A stretch of 64,000 nt of DNA from Streptomyces albogriseolus (GTDB lineage: Bacteria > Actinomycetota > Actinomycetes > Streptomycetales > Streptomycetaceae): NCBI GenBank assembly GCA_014650475.1, contig BMVA01000001.1, positions 672,886-736,885 of the forward strand, given 5' to 3'. Positions 28,297 through 36,786 of this stretch are shown here, in pieces; position 1 is the stretch's first letter; each line of letters begins with the position of its first letter. The notes beneath the pieces are model-generated. The model ran no database searches. It was given only the letters and a program-made list of their open reading frames with translations, and was not told the DNA's origin. Made by a program: the position numbers and the translations under genes.

Positions 28297-28872
28297 TCAC
28301 AGCGGCAGCCCGTCCCTCTCCCTGCGCTCCAGCCGCGCGGCGAGCTCCGCGGCCTGTGCCTTGATGGCGGCGAGGCCGGGCTGCCCCCAGCCGCGCGGCC
28401 GTATGTCGCTGACCGCGACGGTGCCGAGCACCATGCCGGTGCCGTCGGTGAGCGGCGCGCCCATGTAGGAGCGCACGCCGAACTCGTCCACCACCGCGTT
28501 GCACGCGAAGCGCGGGTAGTCGGTCACGTCCTCCAGCACCAGCGCCCTGCCCCGGGCGATCACGTGCGGGCAGAAGCCGTGGTCGCGGGGCAGCACCCGG
28601 CCCAGCAGGGCGCCGGTGCCGTCGCCGCGGAGGACGGGGGCGACGCCCGGGGTGTGCAGACCCGCGAAGAACTGCCCGTGCTCGCCGGGGAAGTTGACCA
28701 CGGCGTACGGCGCCGCGGTGAGCTCGGCGAGGCCGCGGGCGAAGGCGTCCAGCTCGGGATCGGGGTGCTCCCCGAGTCCCAGCCCGCGCAGCCTGCGGGT
28801 GCGCTCCGGCGCCTGCCGGTCCTCCGGGGTGAGCAGCAGCCGACCGGCCGGGCGGGGCGGGTCGTAGCTCAT
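28297..28872 (-). CDS. GAF-domain protein attached to the conservon
   Basis: A 191-aa protein whose central 40-175 region is a GAF domain: APYAVVNFPGEHGQFFAG, RDHGFCPHVIARGRALVLEDV, and YMGAPLTDGTGMVLGTVAV. The FCPHVI and RSYMGAPL motifs are those of GAF domains related to phytochrome-type sensors. No output domain is attached. It is the last gene of the cvn operon, 59 bases after the GTPase. Conservons often end with such an extra gene (P450 or GAF), so it likely works with the GTPase switch. Confidence 0.85.
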   Translation of the reverse strand: MSYDPPRPAGRLLLTPEDRQAPERTRRLRGLGLGEHPDPELDAFARGLAELTAAPYAVVNFPGEHGQFFAGLHTPGVAPVLRGDGTGALLGRVLPRDHGFCPHVIARGRALVLEDVTDYPRFACNAVVDEFGVRSYMGAPLTDGTGMVLGTVAVSDIRPRGWGQPGLAAIKAQAAELAARLERRERDGLPL

Positions 28873-28931
28873 GGGCGGGCTCCCGGGGCGTGGGCGAAGT
28901 TCATGGACGGGCTCCGTGGGGTGTGCGGGGA

Positions 28932-29561
28932 TCACATGGGGGCGCCATACCCCGTGGGCGTGGCGGGGGTGTGCGCGAGGAGGTGGCGGACGAGGGTGAG
29001 CAGGGTCTGCACGCCGGAGCTGGAGATCCGGGCGTCGCAGTGGACGACGGGCACGTGGCCGGGGAGGTCGAGGGCGGCCCGCACCTCCTCGGGGTCGTAG
29101 CGGTGCGCGCCGTCGAACTCGTTGACGGCCACGATGAATCCGAGGCCGCGCTGCTCGAAGAAGTCGACCGCGGCGAAGCACTCCTCCAGGCGCCGGGTGT
29201 CGGCGAGGATGACCGCGCCGAGCGCGCCCTCGCACAGCTCGTCCCACATGAACCAGAAGCGTTCCTGGCCGGGCGTGCCGAACAGGTAGAGCACGTGTTC
29301 GCGGTCGAGGGTGATGCGGCCGAAGTCCATGGCCACGGTGGTCTCGACCTTGTTCTCGATGCCGTCGAGTCTGTCGGTGGCGGCGCTGACGGTGGTCAGC
29401 AGTTCCTCCGTGCTGAGCGGCGCGATCTCGCTGACGGCGCCGACGAAGGTGGTCTTGCCGACCCCGAACCCGCCCGCCACCAGGATCTTGAGGGCGGTCG
29501 GGAACAGGTCGTCGCCGTGCCCGGCGCCGTCGGCCCGGTCAGAGCTGTCGTCGTAGTCCAT
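28932..29561 (-). CDS. cvnD: conservon GTPase CvnD
   Basis: A 209-aa small GTPase-like protein. P-loop GGFGVGKTT is at 30-38, switch-II GTPGQERF at 95-102, and the base-specificity loop reads VAVNEFDG, with NEFD in place of the usual NKxD. CvnD acts as the switch of the conservon, the bacterial counterpart of a G-protein module. It overlaps the DUF742 gene by 23 bases. Confidence 0.92.
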   Translation of the reverse strand: MDYDDSSDRADGAGHGDDLFPTALKILVAGGFGVGKTTFVGAVSEIAPLSTEELLTTVSAATDRLDGIENKVETTVAMDFGRITLDREHVLYLFGTPGQERFWFMWDELCEGALGAVILADTRRLEECFAAVDFFEQRGLGFIVAVNEFDGAHRYDPEEVRAALDLPGHVPVVHCDARISSSGVQTLLTLVRHLLAHTPATPTGYGAPM

Positions 29562-29916
29562 CGAGCACTGCCTCCAGAAGGGCCCGGTCCGTGGGGTTGT
29601 GGTGGAACGCGGGAGGTTTGTCGGTCAGCGCCCCGCAGTCGACGAGGTCCGCCAGCAGCACCTTGGTGACGGCCACCGGCAGCCCGAGATGGGCGGCGAC
29701 CTCGGCGACCGGGACGGGGGCGCGGCACAGGTCGAGGGCCTGCGCGTGCTCGGGGCCGAGGTAGCCGAGCGGGGTGGCGCCGGTGGCCCGCACCTGCGAC
29801 ATCAGGTCGAGGGCGACGGTCGGCCGGGTCCGGCCGTTGCTGACCGTGAAGGGGCGCACCAGCCGGCCGGCCGCGTCGTCGAGCCACGGTCCGTCACCGG
29901 CCGCCTGCACGCTCAA
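29539..29916 (-). CDS. cvnC: conservon DUF742 protein CvnC
   Basis: A 125-aa protein with the DUF742 pattern: RLVRPFTVSNGRTRPTVALDLMSQV at about 18-42, LGPEHAQALDLCRAPVPVAEVAAHLGLPVAVTKVLLADLVDCGAL, a winged-helix-like domain. TTG 29916 overlaps the TGA of cvnB (TTGA), showing translational coupling; GTG 29910 is an alternative. It works with CvnB and CvnD at the membrane sensor. Confidence 0.9.
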   Translation of the reverse strand: MSVQAAGDGPWLDDAAGRLVRPFTVSNGRTRPTVALDLMSQVRATGATPLGYLGPEHAQALDLCRAPVPVAEVAAHLGLPVAVTKVLLADLVDCGALTDKPPAFHHNPTDRALLEAVLDGLRRQL

Positions 29917-30347
29917 GGCCTCATCGCCGGGGGCTCGACGCCCTGCTGCCGGGGAGCGGTCATCAGATACGGCCGGACGGACTTGACCAGCATCGCCATC
30001 TCGTAGCCGAGCACCGCCGCGTCGGCCTCCCGGCCGGCCGTCACGGCGAGGCAGGTGCCCGATCCGGCGGTGGTGACGAACAGCAGCGTCGAGTCGAGCT
30101 CGACGACGACCTGCCGGACGTCGCCGCCGTCGCCGAAGCGGATGCCGGCGCTGCGGCCGAGGGAGTACAGGCCGGAGGCGAGGGCGGCCATGTGGTCGGC
30201 GGCGTCCGGGTCGAGGCCGTGGACGGACTTCACCAGTCCGTCGCAGGACAGCAGGACGGCGCTCCGGGTGTGCGGCACGCGTTGCACGAGGCCGCTCATC
30301 AGCCAGTCGAGGTCGGATACCTGGGCGGTCGGCGCGTCGCTCGCCAT
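29913..30347 (-). CDS. cvnB: conservon roadblock/LC7 protein CvnB
   Basis: A 144-aa roadblock/LC7 protein, the type that acts as activating partner of the conservon GTPase: LDWLMSGLVQRVPHTRSAVLLSCDGLVKSVHGLD at the start and LFVTTAGSGTCLAVTAGREADAAVLGYEMAMLV later. ATG 30347 was chosen because AAGGAG lies 11 bases upstream (30358-30363 on the minus strand). It lies 56 bases after cvnA. Confidence 0.92.
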   Translation of the reverse strand: MASDAPTAQVSDLDWLMSGLVQRVPHTRSAVLLSCDGLVKSVHGLDPDAADHMAALASGLYSLGRSAGIRFGDGGDVRQVVVELDSTLLFVTTAGSGTCLAVTAGREADAAVLGYEMAMLVKSVRPYLMTAPRQQGVEPPAMRP

Positions 30348-30403
30348 GGTGGATCGACTCCTTGGGGTACGAAGGTCTGCGGGAGCGCTGGGGGTGGGGG
30401 TGG

Positions 30404-32476
30404 TCATCCGGCGGACGCGCTCCCGTCGTGCCGGGCGGTGTGGTCGGTACGGGGTGCGGGCACGGCCGGCCGCGCGGGCGCGGGGGACTCCGGCTGGGAC
30501 TCCGCGAGGCTGATGCCCCGCTGGAAGGCGGCCATCAGCTGAGGGTCGTGGCCGGCGACGTGCTCGCTGTCCTGCCGGGGCGCGGGTCCGTCGCGCAGCT
30601 GCGGCGCGATGTGCTCCTGGGCGCGGCGGCGGGGCAGTCCGGGCTTGCCCATGGTGCCGCGCACCGGGGTGGTGCGGGGGACGAGCGGGGTGGGCCGGGG
30701 GTCCTCGGCCGCGGCGGTCCCGTCCTGCCCGTCGTGCGCGGTGGGTCCGCCGTGTGCGGGGTGCCCGGTGCGCCCTGTGTGGTGGACGCCGGGTACGGCG
30801 TCGGCGGGGGTCGGACGGGCGGTACGGGTGCCGCGCAGGGGCAGCGGCGGGGGCACGGCGCCGTTGCCGGGGGACGCGGCCGGGATCCGGGCGGGGTGGG
30901 CGGCGGGGGTCAGGGGGGACGCGGGGGTGCCGTCGGCGGGGGTGTGCGCGGGGGCGGTGCTCCCGGCGGCCGTGTTCCCCGCGGCGGAGGCGTCCGTGGC
31001 CGTGTTCGTCGGGGCGTGCGCCGGCGCGTCCGCCCGCGTGTCCACGGGGCCGGAGAGGGCCGGCGTGTGACGCCCCGTCGGCCCCGCGCCGGTGCCCGCC
31101 GCGGGCAGCACCGCGGCCGTCCCCGGCGCCACGGTCACCGCGGCCGGTTCCCCGCCGAGCAGGGACTGCGGCACCACCAGCACGGCCTGCACACCGCCGT
31201 AGATGTTGGTCTGGAGCCGGACGTGGATGCCGTGCCGCCGGGCGAGCTGGGAGACCACGAACAGGCCGATCCGGCCGTCGGCCAGCAGGCTGGCGACCTG
31301 CACCTGGTCGGGGTCGGCGAGCAGCGCGTTCATCCGGTCCTGCTCGCCGACGGGCATCCCGAGGCCGCGGTCCTCGACCTCGACGGCCAGTCCGGAGGTG
31401 ACCAGGTTCGCCCGGAGGAGGACGTGGGTGTGCGGGGCGGAGAACACCGTGGCGTTCTCGACGAGTTCGGCGAGCAGGTGAATGACGTCCGCGACCGCGT
31501 GCCCGCGCAGGGTGCCGTCGACCGGCGGCACGAGCTTGACCCGCGAGTACTGCTCGACCTCGGCGACCGCCGAGCGCAGCACCTCGGTCATGGGCACCGG
31601 GTTGCTCCACTGCCGGCGCGAGACGGCCCCGCCGAGCACGGCGAGGTTCTCCGCGTGGCGGCGGATGCGGGTGGCGAGGTGGTCGACGTGGAAGAGCCCC
31701 TTGAGCAGGTCGGGGTCCTCCATCTCGTTCTCCAGCTCGTCGAGGATGGAGATCTCGCGGTGGACGAGGGACTGCAGCCGCCGGGCGAGGTTGACGAACA
31801 CCTCGAGCTTCTGTTCGCTGCCCGCCTGGCTGGAGAGCCGCGCCGCCTGCACCACGGCGGTGACCGCGCCGTCGTGGGCGCGGGCGAGGTCGGCGGAGAG
31901 CTGGTCGAACTCGTCGCCTTCGCCGCCGTGTTCGGTGCGCCGGCCGCACGGGGGCGGCGGCTCGCCGTTGCGCAGCGCCTCGACGAGGGCGTGCAGGTCG
32001 GCCTCGCGCCGTGCCGTGCCGCGGCGCAGGACGTCCACGCGGTCGTGCACGGAGCGGGCCGCGCGCTCGGCGGCCACGGCGGCGATGACGATGCCGGCGA
32101 GGGCCACGACGGTGGCGCCGCCGAGCACCGTCCACAGCGCACCGGTGGGCCGCGTCCCGCTGGAGCGGACGGTGAACAGCACGGCGGCGCAGGCGCTCAG
32201 GGCCACCGCGACGGGCGGCAGCACGGCGAGCCGGAGCAGCTGGGACCGTAGGGGCGACTCGGGCAGGCGGGGCGCGGTCCGGGCGGGCGGACGTCCGTGC
32301 CGTCCGCCCTCGCGCCGCTCCGGCCGGGAGGCGGTGCCGTCGCGGCGGGCGCCGGGGCCGGGGGCTGTCGGGGCGGCGCCGCTCCGGGGGGTGCGGGCCA
32401 CGACCGTGGCGCCGACCGTCCCCGGGTGTCGGGGCTCCTCGCCCCGTCGGCTCCCTCGTCCGCCTTGTGGCTGCAC
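30404..32476 (-). CDS. cvnA: conservon sensor kinase-like protein CvnA
   Basis: A 690-aa protein with two membrane helices (about 84-104 and 114-136) and a short loop outside, a HAMP-like segment, a dimerisation helix region (195-290), and a HATPase domain with N-box HLLAELVENATVFS (333-346) and DRGLGMPVG (369-377). A long Ala/Pro/Thr-rich tail (about 470-690) follows and looks disordered. The phosphorylatable His of the dimerisation helix is not obvious, as in other CvnA proteins. It leads the operon cvnA-B-C-D-GAF. The GTG at 32476 has a GGGAG site upstream at somewhat long spacing. Confidence 0.9.
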   Translation of the reverse strand: MQPQGGRGSRRGEEPRHPGTVGATVVARTPRSGAAPTAPGPGARRDGTASRPERREGGRHGRPPARTAPRLPESPLRSQLLRLAVLPPVAVALSACAAVLFTVRSSGTRPTGALWTVLGGATVVALAGIVIAAVAAERAARSVHDRVDVLRRGTARREADLHALVEALRNGEPPPPCGRRTEHGGEGDEFDQLSADLARAHDGAVTAVVQAARLSSQAGSEQKLEVFVNLARRLQSLVHREISILDELENEMEDPDLLKGLFHVDHLATRIRRHAENLAVLGGAVSRRQWSNPVPMTEVLRSAVAEVEQYSRVKLVPPVDGTLRGHAVADVIHLLAELVENATVFSAPHTHVLLRANLVTSGLAVEVEDRGLGMPVGEQDRMNALLADPDQVQVASLLADGRIGLFVVSQLARRHGIHVRLQTNIYGGVQAVLVVPQSLLGGEPAAVTVAPGTAAVLPAAGTGAGPTGRHTPALSGPVDTRADAPAHAPTNTATDASAAGNTAAGSTAPAHTPADGTPASPLTPAAHPARIPAASPGNGAVPPPLPLRGTRTARPTPADAVPGVHHTGRTGHPAHGGPTAHDGQDGTAAAEDPRPTPLVPRTTPVRGTMGKPGLPRRRAQEHIAPQLRDGPAPRQDSEHVAGHDPQLMAAFQRGISLAESQPESPAPARPAVPAPRTDHTARHDGSASAG

Positions 32477-32895
32477 GTACCGGTCCCCGCTCCCTGATCC
32501 CGATCCCTACGACGCGGCCCTCGGCGCGAGGCGTCCTGCGACATGAGCCGTCGCGAGCCGTCACGCCGGGCGACCGACACTCACCGTAGTCGTCACCGCA
32601 TCATGTGCGGTGGGCAGTTGACAAACTCGTGCGGACAGCATCGCGCTCTGGTATGAGACGTCGTACGACAGACCGATAACCGTCCGGCCGCATGCGCCAG
32701 AAGTGACCGCGAGGCGATCAACGCCGGTCAGAAGCGGTCGCATGAGCGTTCGGGGCGCGAGAGTGCGAAGAGGGCGCGAGCCGGACGGAGTGCGCCCACG
32801 CAGGCGCCCTCCGCCCTGGAAGGGCCTGAAGAACGACCTCCCCTTCCGGCCAGAACATCACGCTCCGTAGTAACGAAGGGGGGTCGGCGATCCCA
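32477..32895. other. 419-base intergenic region: conservon promoter zone and GntR 3' end
   Basis: Holds no gene. Near the conservon side there is a 17-base dyad ACCGCA-TCATG-TGCGGT (32595-32611) with a -35-like TTGTCA (minus strand) next to it; it could be part of the cvnA promoter. Near the other end GGAAGGG (32818-32824) and CCCTTCC (32841-32847) could pair as a weak terminator for the GntR gene. Otherwise nothing recognised. Confidence 0.45.
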
Positions 32896-33567
32896 TCAGA
32901 CGCGAGGCGCCGGCGTCCGCTCCGCCGACACCCGCAGCTGTTCGACCACGTCGTCCAGGTGCGCCGCCACCGCCCGCGCCGCCGCCTCCGGGTCCGCGCC
33001 GGTGACCGCGTCGATGATCGCCAGATGCTGCGGCAGGGACTGCGCCGGGCGTCCGGGGCGCAGGGCGAGCCGGAACTGGAAGCGGACCATCGGCCCGTTC
33101 AGCCGCTCGAGCTGACGACGGGCCACCTCCTGCCCGCCGGCCTCGATGACGAGTTCGTGCAGCCGCTGGTTGAGGGCGGAGTACGCGTCCCAGGCGCCGT
33201 CCGCGACGGCCTGCCGCATGTCCGCGCCGATCCGCCGCAGCTCCGCGCGCTGCTCCTCACTCGCCCGGCCGGCCGCCTTCCGCGCGCACAACTGCTCCAG
33301 CGCCGACCGGCACTCGGTGATCTGCACGGCCTCCTCGACGGACACCGCGCGGATCCGGGCGCCACGGCGGGGGACGATCTCGACGATGTCCTCGGCCGCG
33401 AGGTCCTGCAGCGCCTCACGGACGGCGCCGCGCGTGGTCCCGTAGGCCTCCGCGAGGTCGAGTTCGACGAGCCGCTGTCCGGGCACCAGATCCCCGGAGC
33501 GCAGGGCCTGCCTGATGGCGTCCGCCACATAGGCGCGGCCGGCAGCGCCCGTAAGCTTGTCCGTCAC
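32896..33567 (-). CDS. GntR-family (FCD) regulator of the oxalomesaconate operon
   Basis: A 223-aa regulator. The winged helix spans about 11-75 (DLAEAYGTTRGAVREALQDLAAEDIVEI), and an FCD metal/ligand domain about 85-215 (ITECRSALEQLCARKAA, LNQRLHELVIEAGGQ, LPQHLAIIDAVTGADPEAAARAVAAHLDDV) carries the FCD His residues. FCD regulators usually bind organic acids. It is divergent from the catabolic operon with an operator-like dyad between them, so it probably senses a pathway intermediate and represses both directions. Confidence 0.88.
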   Translation of the reverse strand: MTDKLTGAAGRAYVADAIRQALRSGDLVPGQRLVELDLAEAYGTTRGAVREALQDLAAEDIVEIVPRRGARIRAVSVEEAVQITECRSALEQLCARKAAGRASEEQRAELRRIGADMRQAVADGAWDAYSALNQRLHELVIEAGGQEVARRQLERLNGPMVRFQFRLALRPGRPAQSLPQHLAIIDAVTGADPEAAARAVAAHLDDVVEQLRVSAERTPAPRV

Positions 33568-33693
33568 TCCGTCGACCTCTCCCTCGTCTTCCGTCGTCCG
33601 TCCTCGGCGGCCCTCGCTGGGAGAACCCTAGTGCGCGGCACGGAGGCGGCGGCACCCGGGATCCCATCAGGTGAGCATTTTCGTCGGAACATC

Positions 33694-33715
33694 TTGTCAA
33701 CAATCTCGTTGATGA
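33694..33715. promoter_or_regulatory. operator/promoter dyad in the divergent region
   Basis: TTGTCAAC-AATCTC-GTTGATGA is an imperfect inverted repeat and contains TTGT-CA-ACAA (33694-33703), the kind of short palindrome bound by FCD-type GntR proteins. It overlaps putative -35 elements on both strands: TTGTCA toward the catabolic operon with TTAGCT 17 bases on, and TTGACA toward the regulator with TGCTCA 17 bases on. One repressor here could control both promoters. Confidence 0.6.
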
Positions 33716-33789
33716 TTTAGCTTCCTCGCATCTTCCCATCGCCCGGCGCCACACCGCCCACCGCGATTCCGTCCACCGAAGGAGCGACC

Positions 33790-34977
33790 ATGTCCGCCGT
33801 CGCAGCCGTCCGGGGCCCCGAGGTCGCCCGTCGCGGCTCCCAGACCGCGATCCCCTGCCTGTTCATGCGGGGCGGCACGTCGCGCGGACCCTTCTTCGAC
33901 GCGCGACTGCTGCCCGCCGCCCCGGACCTGCGGGACGCGGTGCTGCTGGCGGCGATGGGCTCGCCCGACCCGCGGCAGATCGACGGCGTCGGCGGCGCGC
34001 ACCCGCTGACCAGCAAGATCGGCCTGGTGCGCCCGGGTACGGAGCCCGGTGTCGACGTGGAGTGGACCTTCGCCCAGGTACAGCCCGACGGGGACTCCGT
34101 CGACACGTCGGCCAACTGCGGCAACATGCTCGCCGCCGTGCTGCCCTTCGCCGTCGAGACCGGGATGGTCGTACCGTCCGGCGACCGTACGACGGCCCGG
34201 GTGCTGACCCGGAACACCGGCATGGTCGCCGAGATCACCGTCGCCACCCCCGCCGGCGCCGACGGGACGCGGTACGTCTCCTACGAGGGCGACGCCCGCA
34301 TCGACGGCGTCCCCGGCACCGCCGCGCCGGTCGAGATCGGCTTCCTGGACACCGCCGGTTCCGTCGCCGGGGCCCTGCTGCCCACCGGGTGCGCCCGGGA
34401 CACCGTGGAGGTGCAGGGCCTGGGCGCCGTGGACGTGACTCTGATCGACAACGGCCAGCCGCTGGTGATCGTCGAGGCCGCCCGCCTGGGCGCCACCGGC
34501 TACGAGTCTCCTGCGGACATCGACGCCGACGAGGCGCTCAAGGCCCGCGTGGAGGCGCTGCGCCTGGTGTGCGGGGAGGCGATGGGCCTGGGCGACGTCA
34601 GCGGCCGTAACTACCCGAAGATGACGCTGGTCGCGCCGCCCCGCCGCGGCGGCACCCTCTCCACCCGCAGCCTCATCCCCCGGGTCTGCCACCAGTCCAT
34701 CGGCGTGCTGGCCGCCGTCACCGCCGCCACCGCCTGCGTCATCGAGGGCACCGTCGCCCGGGACGTGGCGGCCGGGGTGTCCGGCACGGAGCCCACCGTC
34801 TCCGTCGAGCACCCGTCCGGCGAGTTCAGCGTCACCCTCGGCCTGGACCCCGCCGACGCGCAGCGGGTGACCCGCTCCGCGCTGCTGCGCACCGCCCGCC
34901 TGCTGATGGCCGGCGATCTGCTCGTCCCCCGATCCGTCTGGGACCCCGCTCCCACCCGTCAGGAGAAGCACGCGTGA
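33790..34977 (+). CDS. PrpF/GalD-type 4-oxalomesaconate tautomerase
   Basis: A 395-aa PrpF-fold isomerase (two diaminopimelate-epimerase-like halves). IPCLFMRGGTSRGPFFDA at about 19-36 contains the family signature MRGGTSRG, and ANCGNMLAAVLPFAVETG with Cys is in the first half. Members isomerise 4-oxalomesaconate (GalD) or 2-methylaconitate (PrpF). Because the next genes are an oxalomesaconate hydratase and a CHA aldolase, GalD-like activity is likely here. GAAGGAG precedes the ATG. Its TGA overlaps the next start (GTGA at 34974-34977). Confidence 0.85.
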   Translation: MSAVAAVRGPEVARRGSQTAIPCLFMRGGTSRGPFFDARLLPAAPDLRDAVLLAAMGSPDPRQIDGVGGAHPLTSKIGLVRPGTEPGVDVEWTFAQVQPDGDSVDTSANCGNMLAAVLPFAVETGMVVPSGDRTTARVLTRNTGMVAEITVATPAGADGTRYVSYEGDARIDGVPGTAAPVEIGFLDTAGSVAGALLPTGCARDTVEVQGLGAVDVTLIDNGQPLVIVEAARLGATGYESPADIDADEALKARVEALRLVCGEAMGLGDVSGRNYPKMTLVAPPRRGGTLSTRSLIPRVCHQSIGVLAAVTAATACVIEGTVARDVAAGVSGTEPTVSVEHPSGEFSVTLGLDPADAQRVTRSALLRTARLLMAGDLLVPRSVWDPAPTRQEKHA

Positions 34978-35999
34978 TCATCGACATCCACGGTCACTAC
35001 ACCACGGCCCCCGCCCCCCTCGGGCAGTGGCGGGACGCGCAGGTGGCCGCGCTCACCGACCCGCTGCGGGCGCCCGACCCGGTGGGCCCCGTCATCGGCG
35101 ACGACGAGATCCGCGAGTCGATCGAGACGAACCAGCTGCGGCTGATGGACGAGCGCGGCATCGACGTCACCGTCTTCTCCCCCCGCGCCTCGTTCATGGC
35201 GCACCACATCGGCGACTTCGCCACCTCAGCCGCCTGGGCGCGGATCTGCAACGACCTGTGCCACCGGGTGTCCGAGCTGTACCCGGACCGCTTCGTGCCC
35301 GGCGCGATGCTGCCTCAGTCCCCCGGCGTGGACCCGGCGACCGTGGTCCCGGAGATCGAGCGGGCGGTGCTGGAGCTGGGCGCGGTCACCGTCAACCTCA
35401 ACCCGGACCCGAGCGGCGGCCACTGGACCGCTCCCCCGCTGACCGACCGGTCCTGGTACCCGGTGTGGGAGAAGCTCGTCGAGCTGGACGTGCCGGCCAT
35501 GGTGCACGTCTCCACCAGCTGCAACCCGGCCTTCCACACCACCGGCGCGCACTACCTCAACGCCGACACCACCGCGTTCATGCAGCTGCTCACCGGTGAC
35601 CTGTTCGCCGACTTCCCCGGCCTGCGGCTGGTGATCCCGCACGGCGGCGGCGCGGTGCCGTACCACTGGGGCCGCTTCCGGGGGCTGGCGCAGGCGCTCG
35701 GCCGGCCCGAGCCGGAGGAGTCGCTGCTGCGCAACGTCTTCTTCGACACGTGTGTCTACCACCAGCCCGGCATCGACCTGCTGCTGGAGGTGATGCCCGT
35801 GGAGAACGTCCTCTTCGCCTCGGAGATGGTCGGCGCGGTGCGCGGGGTCGACCCCCGGACCGGCCACCACTTCGACGACACCCGCCGCTACGTCGAGAAG
35901 GCGGGCCTCACCCCCGAGGACCTGGCGGCCGTGGAGGAATGCAACGCCCGGCGGGTCTACCCCCGCCTCGACGCCCGGCTGACCGCCCAGGGCCGCTGA
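34974..35999 (+). CDS. ligJ: 4-oxalomesaconate hydratase (LigJ-type amidohydrolase)
   Basis: A 341-aa amidohydrolase_2 protein; LigJ, as I recall it, has the same length. The metal-binding IDIHGHY is at 3-9, the later His in PAMVHVST, and IPHGGGAVPYHWGR carries another metal ligand. LigJ hydrates 4-oxalomesaconate to 4-carboxy-4-hydroxy-2-oxoadipate. The GTG start overlaps the tautomerase stop. The order tautomerase-hydratase-aldolase-PDC hydrolase makes this assignment firm as a pathway, less so as a single gene. Confidence 0.85.
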   Translation: MIIDIHGHYTTAPAPLGQWRDAQVAALTDPLRAPDPVGPVIGDDEIRESIETNQLRLMDERGIDVTVFSPRASFMAHHIGDFATSAAWARICNDLCHRVSELYPDRFVPGAMLPQSPGVDPATVVPEIERAVLELGAVTVNLNPDPSGGHWTAPPLTDRSWYPVWEKLVELDVPAMVHVSTSCNPAFHTTGAHYLNADTTAFMQLLTGDLFADFPGLRLVIPHGGGAVPYHWGRFRGLAQALGRPEPEESLLRNVFFDTCVYHQPGIDLLLEVMPVENVLFASEMVGAVRGVDPRTGHHFDDTRRYVEKAGLTPEDLAAVEECNARRVYPRLDARLTAQGR

Positions 36000-36088
36000 C
36001 CACCCCCTCCCCCGACCGTCCCCCCTCCCCGCCGTCCCCGACCGTTCAGCGCGGGCCGAGAATGCCCGCAGAAGCAAGGAGCCGCACC

Positions 36089-36772
36089 ATGCACCACCTC
36101 GGAGTCGTCCACCGGAGCGTCGACCGCGCCGACCCGGCCGCGGTCGAGGCCCTGTCGCGGTTCGGGGTCGCGACCGTGCACGAGGCGATGGGCCGCCTCG
36201 GCCTGATGCGCCCCTACATACGGCCCGTGTACGAGGGCGCGAAGCTGTGCGGCACCGCCGTGACCGTGCTGCTGCAGCCCGGCGACAACTGGATGCTGCA
36301 CGTCGCCGCCGAGCAGGTGCGCGAGGGCGACGTGGTGGTCGCCGGCTGCACCACCGAGAGCGAGGACGGCTTCTTCGGGGAGCTGCTCGCCACGTCGCTG
36401 CGCGCCCGCGGCGCCCGCGGCCTGGTCATCGACGGCGGCTGCCGTGACGTGGACGACCTGCGCCGGATGGACTTCCCCGTGTTCTCCCGGGCGGTCAACG
36501 CCAAGGGCACCGTCAAGGCCACCCTGGGTTCGGTGAACGTGCCCGTGGTCGTGGCGAACGCCCTGGTCAACCCGGGTGACGTGATCGTCGCCGACGCCGA
36601 CGGCGTGGTGGTCGTCCCCGCCGCCCGGGTCGCCGAGGTCGCCGAGGCGTCCGCGCGGCGCGAGGCGGCGGAGGAGGGCAAGCGGGAGCGCTTCCGGGCC
36701 GGCGAGCTGGGCCTGGACATGTACGGCATGCGCGGGCCGCTGGCCGAGCTCGGCCTCACCTACGTCGACTGA
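36089..36772 (+). CDS. ligK: 4-carboxy-4-hydroxy-2-oxoadipate aldolase/oxaloacetate decarboxylase (LigK/RraA-like)
   Basis: A 227-aa RraA-fold class II aldolase. LCGTAVTVLLQPGDNWMLH and LVIDGGCRDVDDLRRMDFPVF contain the family DGxxRD motif that binds the divalent metal and pyruvate enolate. It splits CHA to pyruvate and oxaloacetate. ATG 36089 is preferred because AAGGAG lies 8 bases upstream and the length then equals that of LigK. There is an 89-base gap after the hydratase gene. Confidence 0.88.
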   Translation: MHHLGVVHRSVDRADPAAVEALSRFGVATVHEAMGRLGLMRPYIRPVYEGAKLCGTAVTVLLQPGDNWMLHVAAEQVREGDVVVAGCTTESEDGFFGELLATSLRARGARGLVIDGGCRDVDDLRRMDFPVFSRAVNAKGTVKATLGSVNVPVVVANALVNPGDVIVADADGVVVVPAARVAEVAEASARREAAEEGKRERFRAGELGLDMYGMRGPLAELGLTYVD

Positions 36773-36786
36773 ATCCGAGGAGCACG

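Noticed and set aside
29913-32564. An 883-codon frame joining cvnB with sequence opposite its neighbour
   Set aside because: Only the last 144 codons (cvnB, from ATG 30347 with AAGGAG upstream) are real; the rest is a second frame of cvnA.
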